A stretch of DNA of 64,000 nt. Origin: RBG-16-66-20 sp036262835. GTDB taxonomy: Bacteria > Pseudomonadota > Gammaproteobacteria > Burkholderiales > SG8-39. How positions within the stretch are numbered: the first letter of the stretch is position 1; each line of letters begins with the position of its first letter. Position numbers and translations under genes: made by a program. Positions 9,013-18,525 of this stretch are shown in pieces. The notes beneath the pieces were generated by a model that saw nothing but the letters and a program-made list of their open reading frames with translations, did not search any database and had not been told where the DNA came from. The stretch lies in NCBI GenBank assembly GCA_036262835.1, contig DATAID010000047.1, forward strand, positions 14,369 through 78,368, read 5' to 3'.

Positions 9013-9911
9013 CGCGCCGCAGTCTGCACGCGCGATTCGCTTCGCGCCAGCGCCAGGGTCGCCGCGAGGATCACCGTGCCGCCCGCCACCGTCCAGCCGG
9101 TGGGCAGCGTGCCGAAGAGGAGGAAGCCGAGCAGCGCCGCCCAGACGAGTTCGAGGAACCGCACCGTCTGCACCGCCGAGATGTCAGCCACGCTGAACGC
9201 GTGTGTCATGCAGTAGTGGCCCGCGGCGCCGACGAAGCCGCAAAAGACGAGGAGCGCCCACTGCCCGCCCTCCGGCGGCGTCCAGTTCAACAGCGCGAAC
9301 GGCGCGAAGAAGAGCGACACGAGCAGGTGCTGCCAGAGCACCATCACGCCCGTGCGCTCGCGCCGCGTCAGCACCTTGGCGGTGAGGAAGGAGGCGGCGA
9401 AGACGGGCGAGGACGCGAGCATGAGGAGCATGCCGAAGGAGATTCCCGTGAAGCTCGCGCCGTCGAAGGGGTGCACGACCAGAAGCACGCCGCAGAAACC
9501 GACCAGCACCGCCGTCCAGCGCGCACCCGTCATGCGCTCATGCAGAAAGAGCACCGCGCCGATGCTGATGTAGAGCGGGCCCGAAAAGCCGATCGCCGTC
9601 AGCTCGGCGAGGGTCACCAGCGGCAGCGCGGCGAACCAGAGCATCATCCCGCCGGCGTGGAACGCGCCACGCACGACCTGGAGGCCGGGCTGGCGGGGCC
9701 AGAGGCCGCCGACGCCGCCCCGCAGGAGCGGCGGCACCAGCAGCAGGGTGCTGATCGCGTAGCGCAGGAAGCCCGCGAGCCAGGCATCCATCTCGTGGGA
9801 GAGCTTCTTCATCGAGCCGTTGAGGATGATGAAGAGGACACCTCCCGCCGCCATCCACAGCATGCCCCGGAGGGTCGCGTTCAGGGGAGCCCCGGGCGCC
9901 CGTGCCGGCAT
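9009..9911 (-). CDS. EamA/DMT-family transporter
   Basis: Drug/metabolite exporter with two EamA repeats and about 10 hydrophobic segments, 300 residues. ATG 9911 shares one base with the stop of the second transporter gene (TGATG), so the two are coupled. The N-terminal half has FLRYAISTLLL and the repeat-end motif LYISIGAVLFLHERM. It may act alone or as a pair with its neighbour. The substrate is unknown. Confidence 0.85.
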   Translation of the reverse strand: MPARAPGAPLNATLRGMLWMAAGGVLFIILNGSMKKLSHEMDAWLAGFLRYAISTLLLVPPLLRGGVGGLWPRQPGLQVVRGAFHAGGMMLWFAALPLVTLAELTAIGFSGPLYISIGAVLFLHERMTGARWTAVLVGFCGVLLVVHPFDGASFTGISFGMLLMLASSPVFAASFLTAKVLTRRERTGVMVLWQHLLVSLFFAPFALLNWTPPEGGQWALLVFCGFVGAAGHYCMTHAFSVADISAVQTVRFLELVWAALLGFLLFGTLPTGWTVAGGTVILAATLALARSESRVQTAAR

Positions 9912-10735
9912 CAGGCCTCCAAGCTGACGAGGAGAATCCCGGCCGCGACGGCGGCGGCACCGAGCGCCTGCTGCACGGTGATCGGCTCGCCGAGCATCGC
10001 CCAGCCGATCAGCACGCCGAACACGGGCGAAAGAAACACGAACACATTCACGCGGCTCGCCGAGTAGTTGACCGTCAGCCACACCATGAGCACGAAGCCG
10101 AGCGTCGCCGCGATCATGCCGAGATAGAGGACGCCGGCCACCGCGCCCGCGGTGAAGTTCCACGCCGCGCCCGACTCCAGCGTCAGCGTGACGAGGAGAA
10201 AGACCGGGATCGAGGCGGCCGCGCTCCAGAAGATGATGGCGGCCGGATGGATGGCGGTCGGCATGCGCTTGTTGAGGATGACGTTGCCGGTCCAGCCCAG
10301 CGCCGAGATGAGGCAAAGGAGGTCGCCGAGCAGCGCTCCGCTCGTCATGCCGCGCTCCGCGAGCACGAGGGCGACGCCGGCAAACGCGATGGCGGTGCCG
10401 GCCCAGCGGCGCGCCGTCAGACGCTCCGAGGGCACGAACAGGGGAAGGACGAGCAGCGTGAAGAACGGCTGCATGTTGAAGAGGATCGCGGCGCGCCCGG
10501 CGCTCGTCATCGTCAGGCCGATGAAGAGCAGCGTCTGCGCCATGAGGAAGAAGCCCGTCTGCGCGGCGATGAACCGGGCTTCGCCCCCGCGGTAGGCGAG
10601 CGGCACGCGCGCCCACCACGCATAGGCGCCGAGAACCGCGGTCGTGATCAGCATGCGCAGCTCGAGCGTGCCGAACACCGGCAGGTCGTGCACCGCGACC
10701 TTGCCGGCGGTATAGGAGCCCCCGAGCACGGCCAT
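9911..10735 (-). CDS. EamA/DMT-family transporter, start unclear
   Basis: At least 274 residues with two EamA domains; repeat ends such as FTLLVLPLFVPSERLT and VFVFLSPVFGVLIGWAMLGE are clear. ATG 10735 falls inside the first predicted helix. The frame is open up to the lpd stop, and the upstream translation (PKVDHKLDARAAAVAV) looks like a real N-terminus, but I find no ATG, GTG or TTG there. A CTG overlapping the lpd stop, or a sequence error, could explain this. It lies 65 bases after lpd in the same direction. Confidence 0.82.
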   Translation of the reverse strand: MAVLGGSYTAGKVAVHDLPVFGTLELRMLITTAVLGAYAWWARVPLAYRGGEARFIAAQTGFFLMAQTLLFIGLTMTSAGRAAILFNMQPFFTLLVLPLFVPSERLTARRWAGTAIAFAGVALVLAERGMTSGALLGDLLCLISALGWTGNVILNKRMPTAIHPAAIIFWSAAASIPVFLLVTLTLESGAAWNFTAGAVAGVLYLGMIAATLGFVLMVWLTVNYSASRVNVFVFLSPVFGVLIGWAMLGEPITVQQALGAAAVAAGILLVSLEA

Positions 10736-10800
10736 GACGAGGACGGCGACGGCCGCCGCGCGCGCGTCGAGCTTGTGGTCGACCTTTGGGACCGCAGCGC

Positions 10801-12204
10801 TCAGATGTTCAGAGCGCGTTTGTCCACCGCAAGCGCGGCATCCTTCATTGCTTCACCCAGCGAGGGGTGCGCATGGCAGATCATGCCGATGTCCTCGGCC
10901 GAGCCGCGGAACTCCATCGCCACCACCGCTTCGGCGATCAGCTCGCCCGCGAAGGGGCCGATGATGTGCACGCCGAGGATCTGGTCCGTCTTCGCATCGG
11001 CGAGAAATTTCACCAGCCCATTCGTATCGCCCAGCGCTCGCGCCCGCGCGTTGGCCGAGAACGGAAACTGCCCGGCACGGTAAGCGACGCCCTCGGCTTT
11101 CAGCTGCTGCTCGGTCTTGCCGACCCATGCAATCTCGGGCGAGGTGTAGATCACGCTCGGGATGGTGTTGAAGTCGACGTGGGCGTGCTGGCCGGCGATG
11201 CGCTCGGCCACCGCCACGCCCTCTTCCTCGCCCTTGTGCGCGAGCATCGGGCCGCGCACCACGTCGCCGATCGCCCAGACTCCGGGCACCCCGGTCCGGC
11301 ACTCCCCGTCCACCGCAATGAAGCCCCGCTCGAGCTTGATCCCGACCGCCTCGGCATTCAGCCCAGTCGTATTGGGGATCCGGCCGATCGAAACGATGAG
11401 TCGGTCTACCTCTAAGGTTTTGGATGAGCCATCGGATGCAGCATATTGAACCGTAACGCTTTTCTTCTGTGCGTTCACCTTCGAGATCTTCACCCCGAAC
11501 TCCATCTTGAGGCCCTGCTTGGTGAAGATCTTCTGGGCTTCCTTGGCGATGGTCTCGTCCGCCAAGCCAAGGAAGGCCGGCAGCGCCTCGAGGATCGTCA
11601 CGTCCGCCCCCAGGCGGCGCCAGACGCTGCCCATCTCCAGGCCGATGATCCCGGCGCCGATCAGGCCGAGCTTTTTCGGCACCTCCCCGATCGCGAGCGC
11701 GCCGTCGTTGCTGAGGATGAGCTTCTCGTCGAAGTCCGCGCCGGGCAGCGGACGCGGATTGGAGCCCGTGGCGATGATGACGTTTTTGGCCGTGAGGGTT
11801 TCGTCGTTGACCTTTACTTCAAGTGCTTTCGAAAAACTCCCCCGACCATGAAAAAACGAAATCTTGTTCTTCTTGAACAGGTACATCACCCCGTCGTTGC
11901 TGCCTTTCACGACCTTTTCCTTGCGCTTCAACATCTGCGCGAGGTCGAGCTCGAGGCCCTTCACCTTGACGCCGTGCTCGGCGAAGTGGTGGCCGGCCTG
12001 CTCGAAGTGCTCGGAGGACTGCAGGAGCGCCTTGGAGGGGATGCAGCCGACGTTCGTGCAGGTGCCGCCGAGCGCGGGCTTGCCGTCCGCGCCCTTCCAC
12101 TCGTCGATGCACGCAGTCTTCAGGCCGAGCTGCGCCGAGCGGATCGCGGCGATGTAGCCCGCGGGCCCGCCGCCGATCACCACGACGTCGAAGGACTGCG
12201 CCAC
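10801..12204 (-). CDS. lpdA: Dihydrolipoamide dehydrogenase (E3)
   Basis: Flavoprotein that reoxidises the lipoyl group of the 2-oxoglutarate dehydrogenase complex and makes NADH (467 residues). It has the N-terminal FAD site GGGPAGY, redox disulfide GGTCTNVGC, NAD site GAGIIGLEMG, second FAD motif AIGDV, and the C-terminal active-site HAHPSLGE. The start is GTG 12204, with the upstream sucB stop immediately before it, so it is co-transcribed with sucA and sucB. A local run of AT-rich codons is seen at about 11400-11470. Confidence 0.95.
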   Translation of the reverse strand: MAQSFDVVVIGGGPAGYIAAIRSAQLGLKTACIDEWKGADGKPALGGTCTNVGCIPSKALLQSSEHFEQAGHHFAEHGVKVKGLELDLAQMLKRKEKVVKGSNDGVMYLFKKNKISFFHGRGSFSKALEVKVNDETLTAKNVIIATGSNPRPLPGADFDEKLILSNDGALAIGEVPKKLGLIGAGIIGLEMGSVWRRLGADVTILEALPAFLGLADETIAKEAQKIFTKQGLKMEFGVKISKVNAQKKSVTVQYAASDGSSKTLEVDRLIVSIGRIPNTTGLNAEAVGIKLERGFIAVDGECRTGVPGVWAIGDVVRGPMLAHKGEEEGVAVAERIAGQHAHVDFNTIPSVIYTSPEIAWVGKTEQQLKAEGVAYRAGQFPFSANARARALGDTNGLVKFLADAKTDQILGVHIIGPFAGELIAEAVVAMEFRGSAEDIGMICHAHPSLGEAMKDAALAVDKRALNI

Positions 12205-13422
12205 CTAGACCTCGAGGACGAGGCGCGCGGGATCCTCCAGCGCTTCCTTCATCGCCACCAGCGACAGCACGGCTTCCCTTCCGTCGATGATGCGGTGGTC
12301 GTACGAGAGCGCGAGGTAGTTCATCGGCCGCACCACGACTTGCCCGTTCTCGACCACGGCACGTTCCTTGGTCGCGTGCACGCCAAGGATCGCCGACTGC
12401 GGCGGGTTGATGATCGGCGTCGAGAGCATCGAGCCGAAGACCCCGCCATTCGAGATCGAGAACGTGCCGCCGGTCAGCTCCTCGAGCGAAAGCTTGCCGT
12501 CCTGCGCCTTCTTGCCGAATTCCGCGATCTTCTTCTCGATCCCGGCGAAGGACATCTGGTCCGCATCGCGCAGGATCGGCACCACGAGGCCGCGCGGACT
12601 GCCGACGGCGACGCCGATGTCGAAGTAGCCGTGATAGACGATGTCGGTGCCGTCGACCGACGCGTTCACCACCGGGTACTTCTTCAGCGCATAGACCGCG
12701 GCCTTGACGAAGAAGGACATGAAGCCGAGGCGCGCGCCGTGCTCCTTCTCGAAGCGCTCCCCGTATTTCTTCCTCAGGTCCATCACCGGCTGCATGTTCA
12801 CTTCGTTGAACGTGGTGAGGATGGCTGCGGTGGATTGCGACTGCACGAGCCGCTCGGCGACGCGCTGGCGCAGCCGCGACATCGGCACGCGCTGCTCGGG
12901 CCGCCCCGAAAGCAGCTTGTCCATGTTCACGGGGGCTGGCGGTTGTTGAAGGGGTGCTTTTTCTTTTGCCTGAGTTTTTTCAGGTTGAGCGAGAACATCA
13001 CCCTTCGTGACCCTGCCATCCCGGCCGGTCCCTTGAATCTGCGCCGTGTCGATGCCCTTGTTCGCTGCGAGCTTCGCGGCGGCAGGCATCACCGCGGGCG
13101 CAGAAGGCGCAGACGGTGCCGGTTTCGCTTTCGCTTCTGCTTTCGGTTCTTCTTTTTGAGCGGCAACTGCGGAAGCCTTGCCGTCCGTATCGATTCTCGC
13201 AATCACCTCGCCCGCGACAACCGTCCCTTTATCCCCCTTGAGAATGCTCACCAGCACGCCATCGGCCGGCGCGGGCAGCTCGAGCACGACCTTGTCGGTC
13301 TCGATGTCGATCAGGTTCTCGTCGCGCTTGACCGCCTCGCCCTGCTTCTTGTGCCACGAGAGGAGGGTCGCCTCGGCGACCGACTCCGAGAGCTGCGGCA
13401 CCTTGACTTCAATGACCGGCAC
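12205..13422 (-). CDS. sucB: Dihydrolipoyllysine succinyltransferase (E2)
   Basis: Core of the 2-oxoglutarate dehydrogenase complex, 405 residues. In order: lipoyl domain with modified K44 in IETDKVVLEL; an Ala/Pro/Lys linker near residues 82-105; peripheral-subunit-binding domain ending GRDGRVTKGDV; and the catalytic domain with SYDHRIIDGR near the C-terminus. The start overlaps the sucA end by 14 bases. The linker has more AT-ending codons than the domains around it. Confidence 0.95.
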   Translation of the reverse strand: MPVIEVKVPQLSESVAEATLLSWHKKQGEAVKRDENLIDIETDKVVLELPAPADGVLVSILKGDKGTVVAGEVIARIDTDGKASAVAAQKEEPKAEAKAKPAPSAPSAPAVMPAAAKLAANKGIDTAQIQGTGRDGRVTKGDVLAQPEKTQAKEKAPLQQPPAPVNMDKLLSGRPEQRVPMSRLRQRVAERLVQSQSTAAILTTFNEVNMQPVMDLRKKYGERFEKEHGARLGFMSFFVKAAVYALKKYPVVNASVDGTDIVYHGYFDIGVAVGSPRGLVVPILRDADQMSFAGIEKKIAEFGKKAQDGKLSLEELTGGTFSISNGGVFGSMLSTPIINPPQSAILGVHATKERAVVENGQVVVRPMNYLALSYDHRIIDGREAVLSLVAMKEALEDPARLVLEV

Positions 13423-16285
13423 GGCGGGCCTCCTTGCGCGCGGTGCCCTGCACCGGCACGACCAGGTTCTCCTCGATCGGCGCGAAAGCCGCTTCGACCA
13501 GCTCCTTCTGCTGCTCGTTGTGCAGCGACAGGTAGCCGACCGCCGGCGACGCGGAAGAAGCGCGCATCGCGTAGCCGAGACCCTGGTCGCGCCGCATATG
13601 GCGCAGCAGGTAGTGCTGGATGCGATGCCACGCGCCCTGGTTGCCGGGCTCCTCCTGGCACCACACGACTTCCTTCGCGTTGGGGTAGCGGTTGATGAGC
13701 GCCTGGAAGTCGTCGTGCGGGAACGGATAGAGCTGGGCGATGCGCGTGATCGCGATGTCCTTGATGCCCTTCTCCTTGCGGTAGGCCATCAGGTCGAAGA
13801 AGACCTTGCCGCTGCAGATGATCACGCGCTTCACCTTCGAGGGATCGAGCGTCTCGTCCCAATCGTCGTTGACTGCCCGGAACTTGCTTTCCGAAAACTC
13901 GTGCAGCGGCGAGACCGATTCCTTGTGCCTGAGCAGGCTCTTCGGCGTGAAGATGACGAGCGGCTTGCGATACGGACGGATCATCTGCCGGCGCAAGAGG
14001 AAGAACATCTGCACCGGCGTCGCCGGGATGCAGACCTGGATGTTGTAGTCGGCGCAGAGCTGCAGGAAGCGCTCCGGGCGGCCCGAGGAATGCTCCGGCC
14101 CCTGCCCCTCGTAGCCGTGCGGCAGCATCATCACCATGCCGCAGATGCGTCCCCACTTCACTTCGCCCGCGGCGATGAACTGGTCGATCACGACCTGCGC
14201 GCCGTTGGTGAAGTCGCCGAATTGCGCTTCCCAGACGACAAGCTCGTTCGGTTCGGAGGTCGAGTAGCCGTACTCGAAGCCGAGCACCGCTTCTTCCGAG
14301 AGCACCGAGTCGATGACGACGAAGTCGCCCTGGTTCGGCGCGATGTGCTGAAGCGGCGTGTAGGTGCCTGAATCCCACTTCTCGCGGTTCTGGTCGTGCA
14401 GCACCGCATGGCGATGGAAGAACGTGCCGCGGCCGGCGTCCTGCCCCGAGATGCGCACCGCGAATCCGTCCCGCAGGAGCGAGGCGTAGGCGAGGTTCTC
14501 GGCCATGCCCCAATCCACCGGAAGCTTCCCCTGGCCCATCAGGCGCCGGTCGGCGATGATCTTCTCGACCCTCGGGTGCAGCTTGAAGTTGGCCGGAATG
14601 GCCGTCAGCTTCTCGGCGAGCGACTGCAGGTCGGCGAGCGGCAGCTGGGTGTCGTCGTTCTCGTTCCACTTCGTGTTCTTGTACTTCGACCAGTCGACGG
14701 CGAACGGCGGCTTGAAGTTGGCGAGGATCGTCTTGTTGGTGTTGTAGCCGCCGTCCATCGCCTGGCGGAACGTCGCCACCATCTGGTCGCCCTCGCCCGC
14801 CTCGATCACGCCCTGCGAGGCGAGGCGGTCGGCATAGAGCTTGCGGGTGCCGGGATGGGCGTTGATGATCTTGTACATGAGCGGCTGGGTCACCATCGGC
14901 TCGTCCTGCTCGTTGTGGCCGAGCTTGCGGAAGCAGACGATGTCGACCACCACGTCCTTCTTGAACTGCTTGCGGTAGTCCATGGCGATCTCGATCGCCA
15001 TGACGCAGGCCTCCGGATCGTCGCCGTTCACGTGGAAGATCGGCGCCTCGATCATCTTCATCACGTCGGTGCAATAGAGCGTCGAGCGGCTGTCGCGCGG
15101 GTCCGAGGTGGTGAAGCCGATCTGGTTGTTGACCACGATGTGCACCGTGCCGCCGGTGCCGTAGCCGCGCGTCTGCGCGAGGTTGAGCGTCTCCATGACC
15201 ACGCCCTGCCCCGCCACCGCGGCGTCGCCGTGGATGAGCACGGGCAGCACCTGCGAACCGTCGCGGTCCTTGCGGCGGTGCTGCCTCGCCCTCACCGAGC
15301 CTTCGACCACCGGATTCACGATCTCGAGGTGCGAGGGATTGAACGCGAGCGTGAGGTGCATCGGCCCGCCCGGCGTGTTGATGTCCGAGGAGAAGCCCTG
15401 GTGGTACTTCACATCGCCCGACATGAGGTCGTCGGCGTGCTTGCCCTCAAATTCGGAGAAGAGGTCCTTCGGCACCTTGCCGAGCGTGTTGACGAGCACG
15501 TTCAGGCGCCCGCGGTGCGCCATGCCGATGACGAGCTCCTGCACGCCCGCGGCGCCGGCGCGCTGCAGCAGGTTGTCGAGCACCGGAATGAGCGTCTCCC
15601 CGCCTTCGAGCGAGAAGCGCTTCTGGCCGACGTAGCGCGTGTGCAGATAGCGCTCGAGGCCCTCGGCCGCGGTGAGGCGCTCGAGGATGTGCTTCTTGTA
15701 GTCCGGCGGGAACGACGGCTTGGAGCGAATCGGCTCGAGGCGCTCCTGGATCCACTTCTTCTCGATGCGGCTCGACAGATACATGTACTCGACCGCGAGC
15801 GTGCCGCAGTACGTCTCCTGCAGCGCGCGGATGATCTCGCGCAGCGGCAGCTGCTCGGGCCCGAGGAAGGAGCCGGTGTTGAACATCCGGTCCATGTCGG
15901 CCGCGGTGAGGTCGTAGTAGCCGGGCTCGAGCTCCGGGATGTGCGGCTTCTGGTGGCGCTTGAGCGGATCGATGTCGGCGACCAGGGACCCGCGCACGCG
16001 GTATTCGGCGACGAGCTGGATCACCGAGACCTGCTTGCGGTCCATCTCGGCAGGCGGCGCCGTCCGCGGGGTTCCGCTTTTTGCCTTCATTGAAAAAGCT
16101 TCGACAATGGGGGCGTGCGCGACATCCTTCGGCGATGCGCCGGGCACGAGCTGCAGCTTGTCGAAATACGCGCGCCACTCCTCGGGCACGCTCGCCGGAT
16201 CGGCGAGGTACTTCTCATATTGCTCCTCCACGAACGGAGCGTTACCCCCGAACAGATAGGAGTTCTCGAGGAGCTGCTTCAGCAT
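13409..16285 (-). CDS. sucA: 2-oxoglutarate dehydrogenase E1
   Basis: Thiamine-diphosphate enzyme converting 2-oxoglutarate to succinyl-lipoyl-E2 (958 residues, standard). The N-terminus LLENSYLFGGNAPFVEEQYE is the E2-binding type. GMAHRGRLNVLVN and GDAAVAGQGVV mark the cofactor and substrate sites, and VVNNQIGFTT follows. The gene starts four bases after the gltA stop and overlaps sucB, giving the classic gltA-sucA-sucB-lpd order of betaproteobacteria. Confidence 0.96.
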   Translation of the reverse strand: MLKQLLENSYLFGGNAPFVEEQYEKYLADPASVPEEWRAYFDKLQLVPGASPKDVAHAPIVEAFSMKAKSGTPRTAPPAEMDRKQVSVIQLVAEYRVRGSLVADIDPLKRHQKPHIPELEPGYYDLTAADMDRMFNTGSFLGPEQLPLREIIRALQETYCGTLAVEYMYLSSRIEKKWIQERLEPIRSKPSFPPDYKKHILERLTAAEGLERYLHTRYVGQKRFSLEGGETLIPVLDNLLQRAGAAGVQELVIGMAHRGRLNVLVNTLGKVPKDLFSEFEGKHADDLMSGDVKYHQGFSSDINTPGGPMHLTLAFNPSHLEIVNPVVEGSVRARQHRRKDRDGSQVLPVLIHGDAAVAGQGVVMETLNLAQTRGYGTGGTVHIVVNNQIGFTTSDPRDSRSTLYCTDVMKMIEAPIFHVNGDDPEACVMAIEIAMDYRKQFKKDVVVDIVCFRKLGHNEQDEPMVTQPLMYKIINAHPGTRKLYADRLASQGVIEAGEGDQMVATFRQAMDGGYNTNKTILANFKPPFAVDWSKYKNTKWNENDDTQLPLADLQSLAEKLTAIPANFKLHPRVEKIIADRRLMGQGKLPVDWGMAENLAYASLLRDGFAVRISGQDAGRGTFFHRHAVLHDQNREKWDSGTYTPLQHIAPNQGDFVVIDSVLSEEAVLGFEYGYSTSEPNELVVWEAQFGDFTNGAQVVIDQFIAAGEVKWGRICGMVMMLPHGYEGQGPEHSSGRPERFLQLCADYNIQVCIPATPVQMFFLLRRQMIRPYRKPLVIFTPKSLLRHKESVSPLHEFSESKFRAVNDDWDETLDPSKVKRVIICSGKVFFDLMAYRKEKGIKDIAITRIAQLYPFPHDDFQALINRYPNAKEVVWCQEEPGNQGAWHRIQHYLLRHMRRDQGLGYAMRASSASPAVGYLSLHNEQQKELVEAAFAPIEENLVVPVQGTARKEARRAGH

Positions 16286-16288
16286 GAC

Positions 16289-17578
16289 CTACCTCTGCGA
16301 AATGGGTTTTACCTCGCGGCGCGCCTGCCCCTTGTAGAGCTGGCGCGGGCGGCCGATCTTGTACTCGGGATCGGCGATCATCTCCTGCCACTGCGCGATC
16401 CAGCCCACGGTGCGCGCGAGCGAGAAGATGCAGGTGAACATCGCCACCGGGATGCCGAGCGCGCGCTGCACGATGCCGGAGTAGAAGTCCACGTTCGGGT
16501 AGAGCTTGCGGCTCACGAAATAGTCGTCCTCGAGCGCGATCTTCTCCAGCGCGATGGCGAGCTTGAAGAGCCGGTCGTTGTGAAGCCCCAGCTCGTTCAG
16601 CACCTCGTGGCAGGTCTCGCGCATGAGCTTGGCGCGCGGATCGTGGTTCTTGTAGACGCGGTGGCCGAAGCCCATCAGGCGCACGCCCGAGCTCTTGTCC
16701 TTCACCTTCTTGATGAATTCCGGCACCTTGGAGACGTCGCCGATCTCCTCGAGCATCTCGAGGCAGGCCTCGTTCGCACCGCCGTGCGCCGGCCCCCACA
16801 GGCAGGCGATGCCCGCGGCGATGCAGGCGTAGGGGTTCGCGCCCGAGGAGCCGGAAAGGCGCACCGTCGATGTCGAGGCATTCTGCTCGTGATCCGCGTG
16901 CAGGATGAAGATGCGATCCATCGCGCGCACCAGCACGTCGTTCGGCTTGTACTCCTCGGCCGGCACGGCAAACATCATGCGCATGAAGTTCGCCGTGTAC
17001 GAGAGGTGGTTGTTCGGGTACATGAACGGCTGGCCGATCGAGTACTTGTAGGACATCGCGACGATGGTCGGCATCTTCGCGATGAGGCGAAACGCGCAGA
17101 TCTTGCGGTGCTCGGCGTTATTGATGTCGAGCGCGTCGTGATAGAAGGCGGAGAGCGCGCCCACCACGCCGACCATGACGGCCATCGGGTGCGCGTCGCG
17201 GCGGAACCCCTGGTAGAGGCGCACCAGCTGCTCGTGCACCATCGAGTGGTGGATCACGGTCCACACGAACTCGTCCTTCTGCTTCTGCGTCGGCAGCTCG
17301 CCGTAGAGCAGCAGGTAGCAGACCTCGAGGAAGTCGCAATGCAGCGCGAGCTGCTCGATCGGGTAGCCGCGGTAGAGCAGCACGCCCGCGTCGCCGTCGA
17401 TGTAGGTGATCGACGAGTTGCAGCTCGCCGTGGAGAGGAAGCCCGGGTCGTAGGTGAAGACGCCCGATTTCCCGTACAGCGTGCGAATGTCCACGACCTC
17501 CGGCCCGATGGTGCCGTCCATCATCGGAAAGTCGAGCGTCTTACCGCCCGGCAGGGTCAGGGTGGCCTTTTTGTCCAT
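16289..17578 (-). CDS. gltA: Citrate synthase
   Basis: Condenses oxaloacetate and acetyl-CoA. Its 429 residues match the hexameric, long form of Gram-negative bacteria. Active-site regions are HADHEQNASTSTVRL, LWGPAHGGANE and GFGHRVYKNHDPR. It sits between sdhE and sucA. It is distinct from the shorter methylcitrate synthase at 22957, which lies in the divergent operon. Confidence 0.96.
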   Translation of the reverse strand: MDKKATLTLPGGKTLDFPMMDGTIGPEVVDIRTLYGKSGVFTYDPGFLSTASCNSSITYIDGDAGVLLYRGYPIEQLALHCDFLEVCYLLLYGELPTQKQKDEFVWTVIHHSMVHEQLVRLYQGFRRDAHPMAVMVGVVGALSAFYHDALDINNAEHRKICAFRLIAKMPTIVAMSYKYSIGQPFMYPNNHLSYTANFMRMMFAVPAEEYKPNDVLVRAMDRIFILHADHEQNASTSTVRLSGSSGANPYACIAAGIACLWGPAHGGANEACLEMLEEIGDVSKVPEFIKKVKDKSSGVRLMGFGHRVYKNHDPRAKLMRETCHEVLNELGLHNDRLFKLAIALEKIALEDDYFVSRKLYPNVDFYSGIVQRALGIPVAMFTCIFSLARTVGWIAQWQEMIADPEYKIGRPRQLYKGQARREVKPISQR

Positions 17579-17602
17579 GTTTGATACCCCCGTGGTTACC
17601 GA

Positions 17603-17830
17603 CTATGCGGCTCGCAGCCTCGCCACGATGCCGGTGAATCTGTCCTCGTAATTCTCGCTCCGCCCGGACACGATATCCCACAAGTCATTGTCGGGAAGGT
17701 CGAGAAGCGCGCTCAGGGGCTCCATGTCCTGCTCCTGCAACCGGTTTTCCATGAAGCCCTGCAGGACCAGGTCGAGCTCGAGCAACCCCCTTCTGCACTT
17801 CCACTTCAGCCGGTCGAGCGGGCGCTCCAC
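17603..17830 (-). CDS. sdhE: FAD assembly factor SdhE
   Basis: Small helper of covalent FAD attachment to SdhA, 75 residues. It has the family RGxxE motif as RRGLLE and an acidic C-terminal half including DNDLWDIVSG. GTG 17830 is chosen because it shares one base with the sdhB stop (TAGTG) and gives the usual length; longer versions only run into sdhB. Its place between sdhB and gltA is the expected one. Confidence 0.9.
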   Translation of the reverse strand: MERPLDRLKWKCRRGLLELDLVLQGFMENRLQEQDMEPLSALLDLPDNDLWDIVSGRSENYEDRFTGIVARLRAA

Positions 17831-18525
17831 TAAACCGACCTCTTCACCATCAGCTCCTTGATCTTGCCGATGGCCTGGGTCGGGTTGAGATGCTTGGGGC
17901 ACACGTCGACGCAGTTCATGATCGAGCGGCAGCGGAACAGCCGATACGGGTCCTCGAGGTCATCGAGCCGCTCGGCGGTCATCTGGTCGCGCGAGTCGGC
18001 GATGAAGCGATAGGCCTGCAGCAGGCCGGCCGGCCCGACGAACTTGTCCGGGTTCCACCAGAACGACGGGCACGAGGTCGAGCAGCAGGCGCACAGGATG
18101 CACTCGTAGAGGCCGTCGAGCGCCTCGCGCTCCTGCGGCGATTGCAGGCGCTCGCGCTCGGGGGGCGCATCGTGGTTGACCACGTAGGGCTTGATCGAGT
18201 GGTACTGCTTGAAGAACTGCGTCATGTCCACGATCAGGTCGCGGATCACCGGCAACCCGGGCAGGGGCCGCAACGTCACGTGCTCGGGCAGGTCTGCGAT
18301 CTTGGTGATGCAGGCGAGGCCGTTCTTGCCGTTGATGTTGAAGGCATCCGACCCGCAGATGCCCTCGCGGCAGGAGCGGCGGAACGAGAGCGAGTCGTCC
18401 TGCGCCTTGGCCTTGACGAGCGCATCGAGCAGCATCCGGTCGCCATGGTCGAGCTTCACCTCGTAGTCCTGCATGCGAGGCTTCTCGTCTTTTTCCGGGT
18501 CGTAGCGGTAGATGGAAAGCTTCAT
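17830..18525 (-). CDS. sdhB: Succinate dehydrogenase iron-sulfur subunit
   Basis: Electron-transfer subunit of complex II, 231 residues. Cysteines for the three clusters are visible: CREGICGSDAF plus a later Cys for [2Fe-2S], CILCACCSTSCP for [4Fe-4S], and CRSIMNCVDVCPK for [3Fe-4S]. It begins immediately after the sdhA stop. Confidence 0.96.
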   Translation of the reverse strand: MKLSIYRYDPEKDEKPRMQDYEVKLDHGDRMLLDALVKAKAQDDSLSFRRSCREGICGSDAFNINGKNGLACITKIADLPEHVTLRPLPGLPVIRDLIVDMTQFFKQYHSIKPYVVNHDAPPERERLQSPQEREALDGLYECILCACCSTSCPSFWWNPDKFVGPAGLLQAYRFIADSRDQMTAERLDDLEDPYRLFRCRSIMNCVDVCPKHLNPTQAIGKIKELMVKRSV

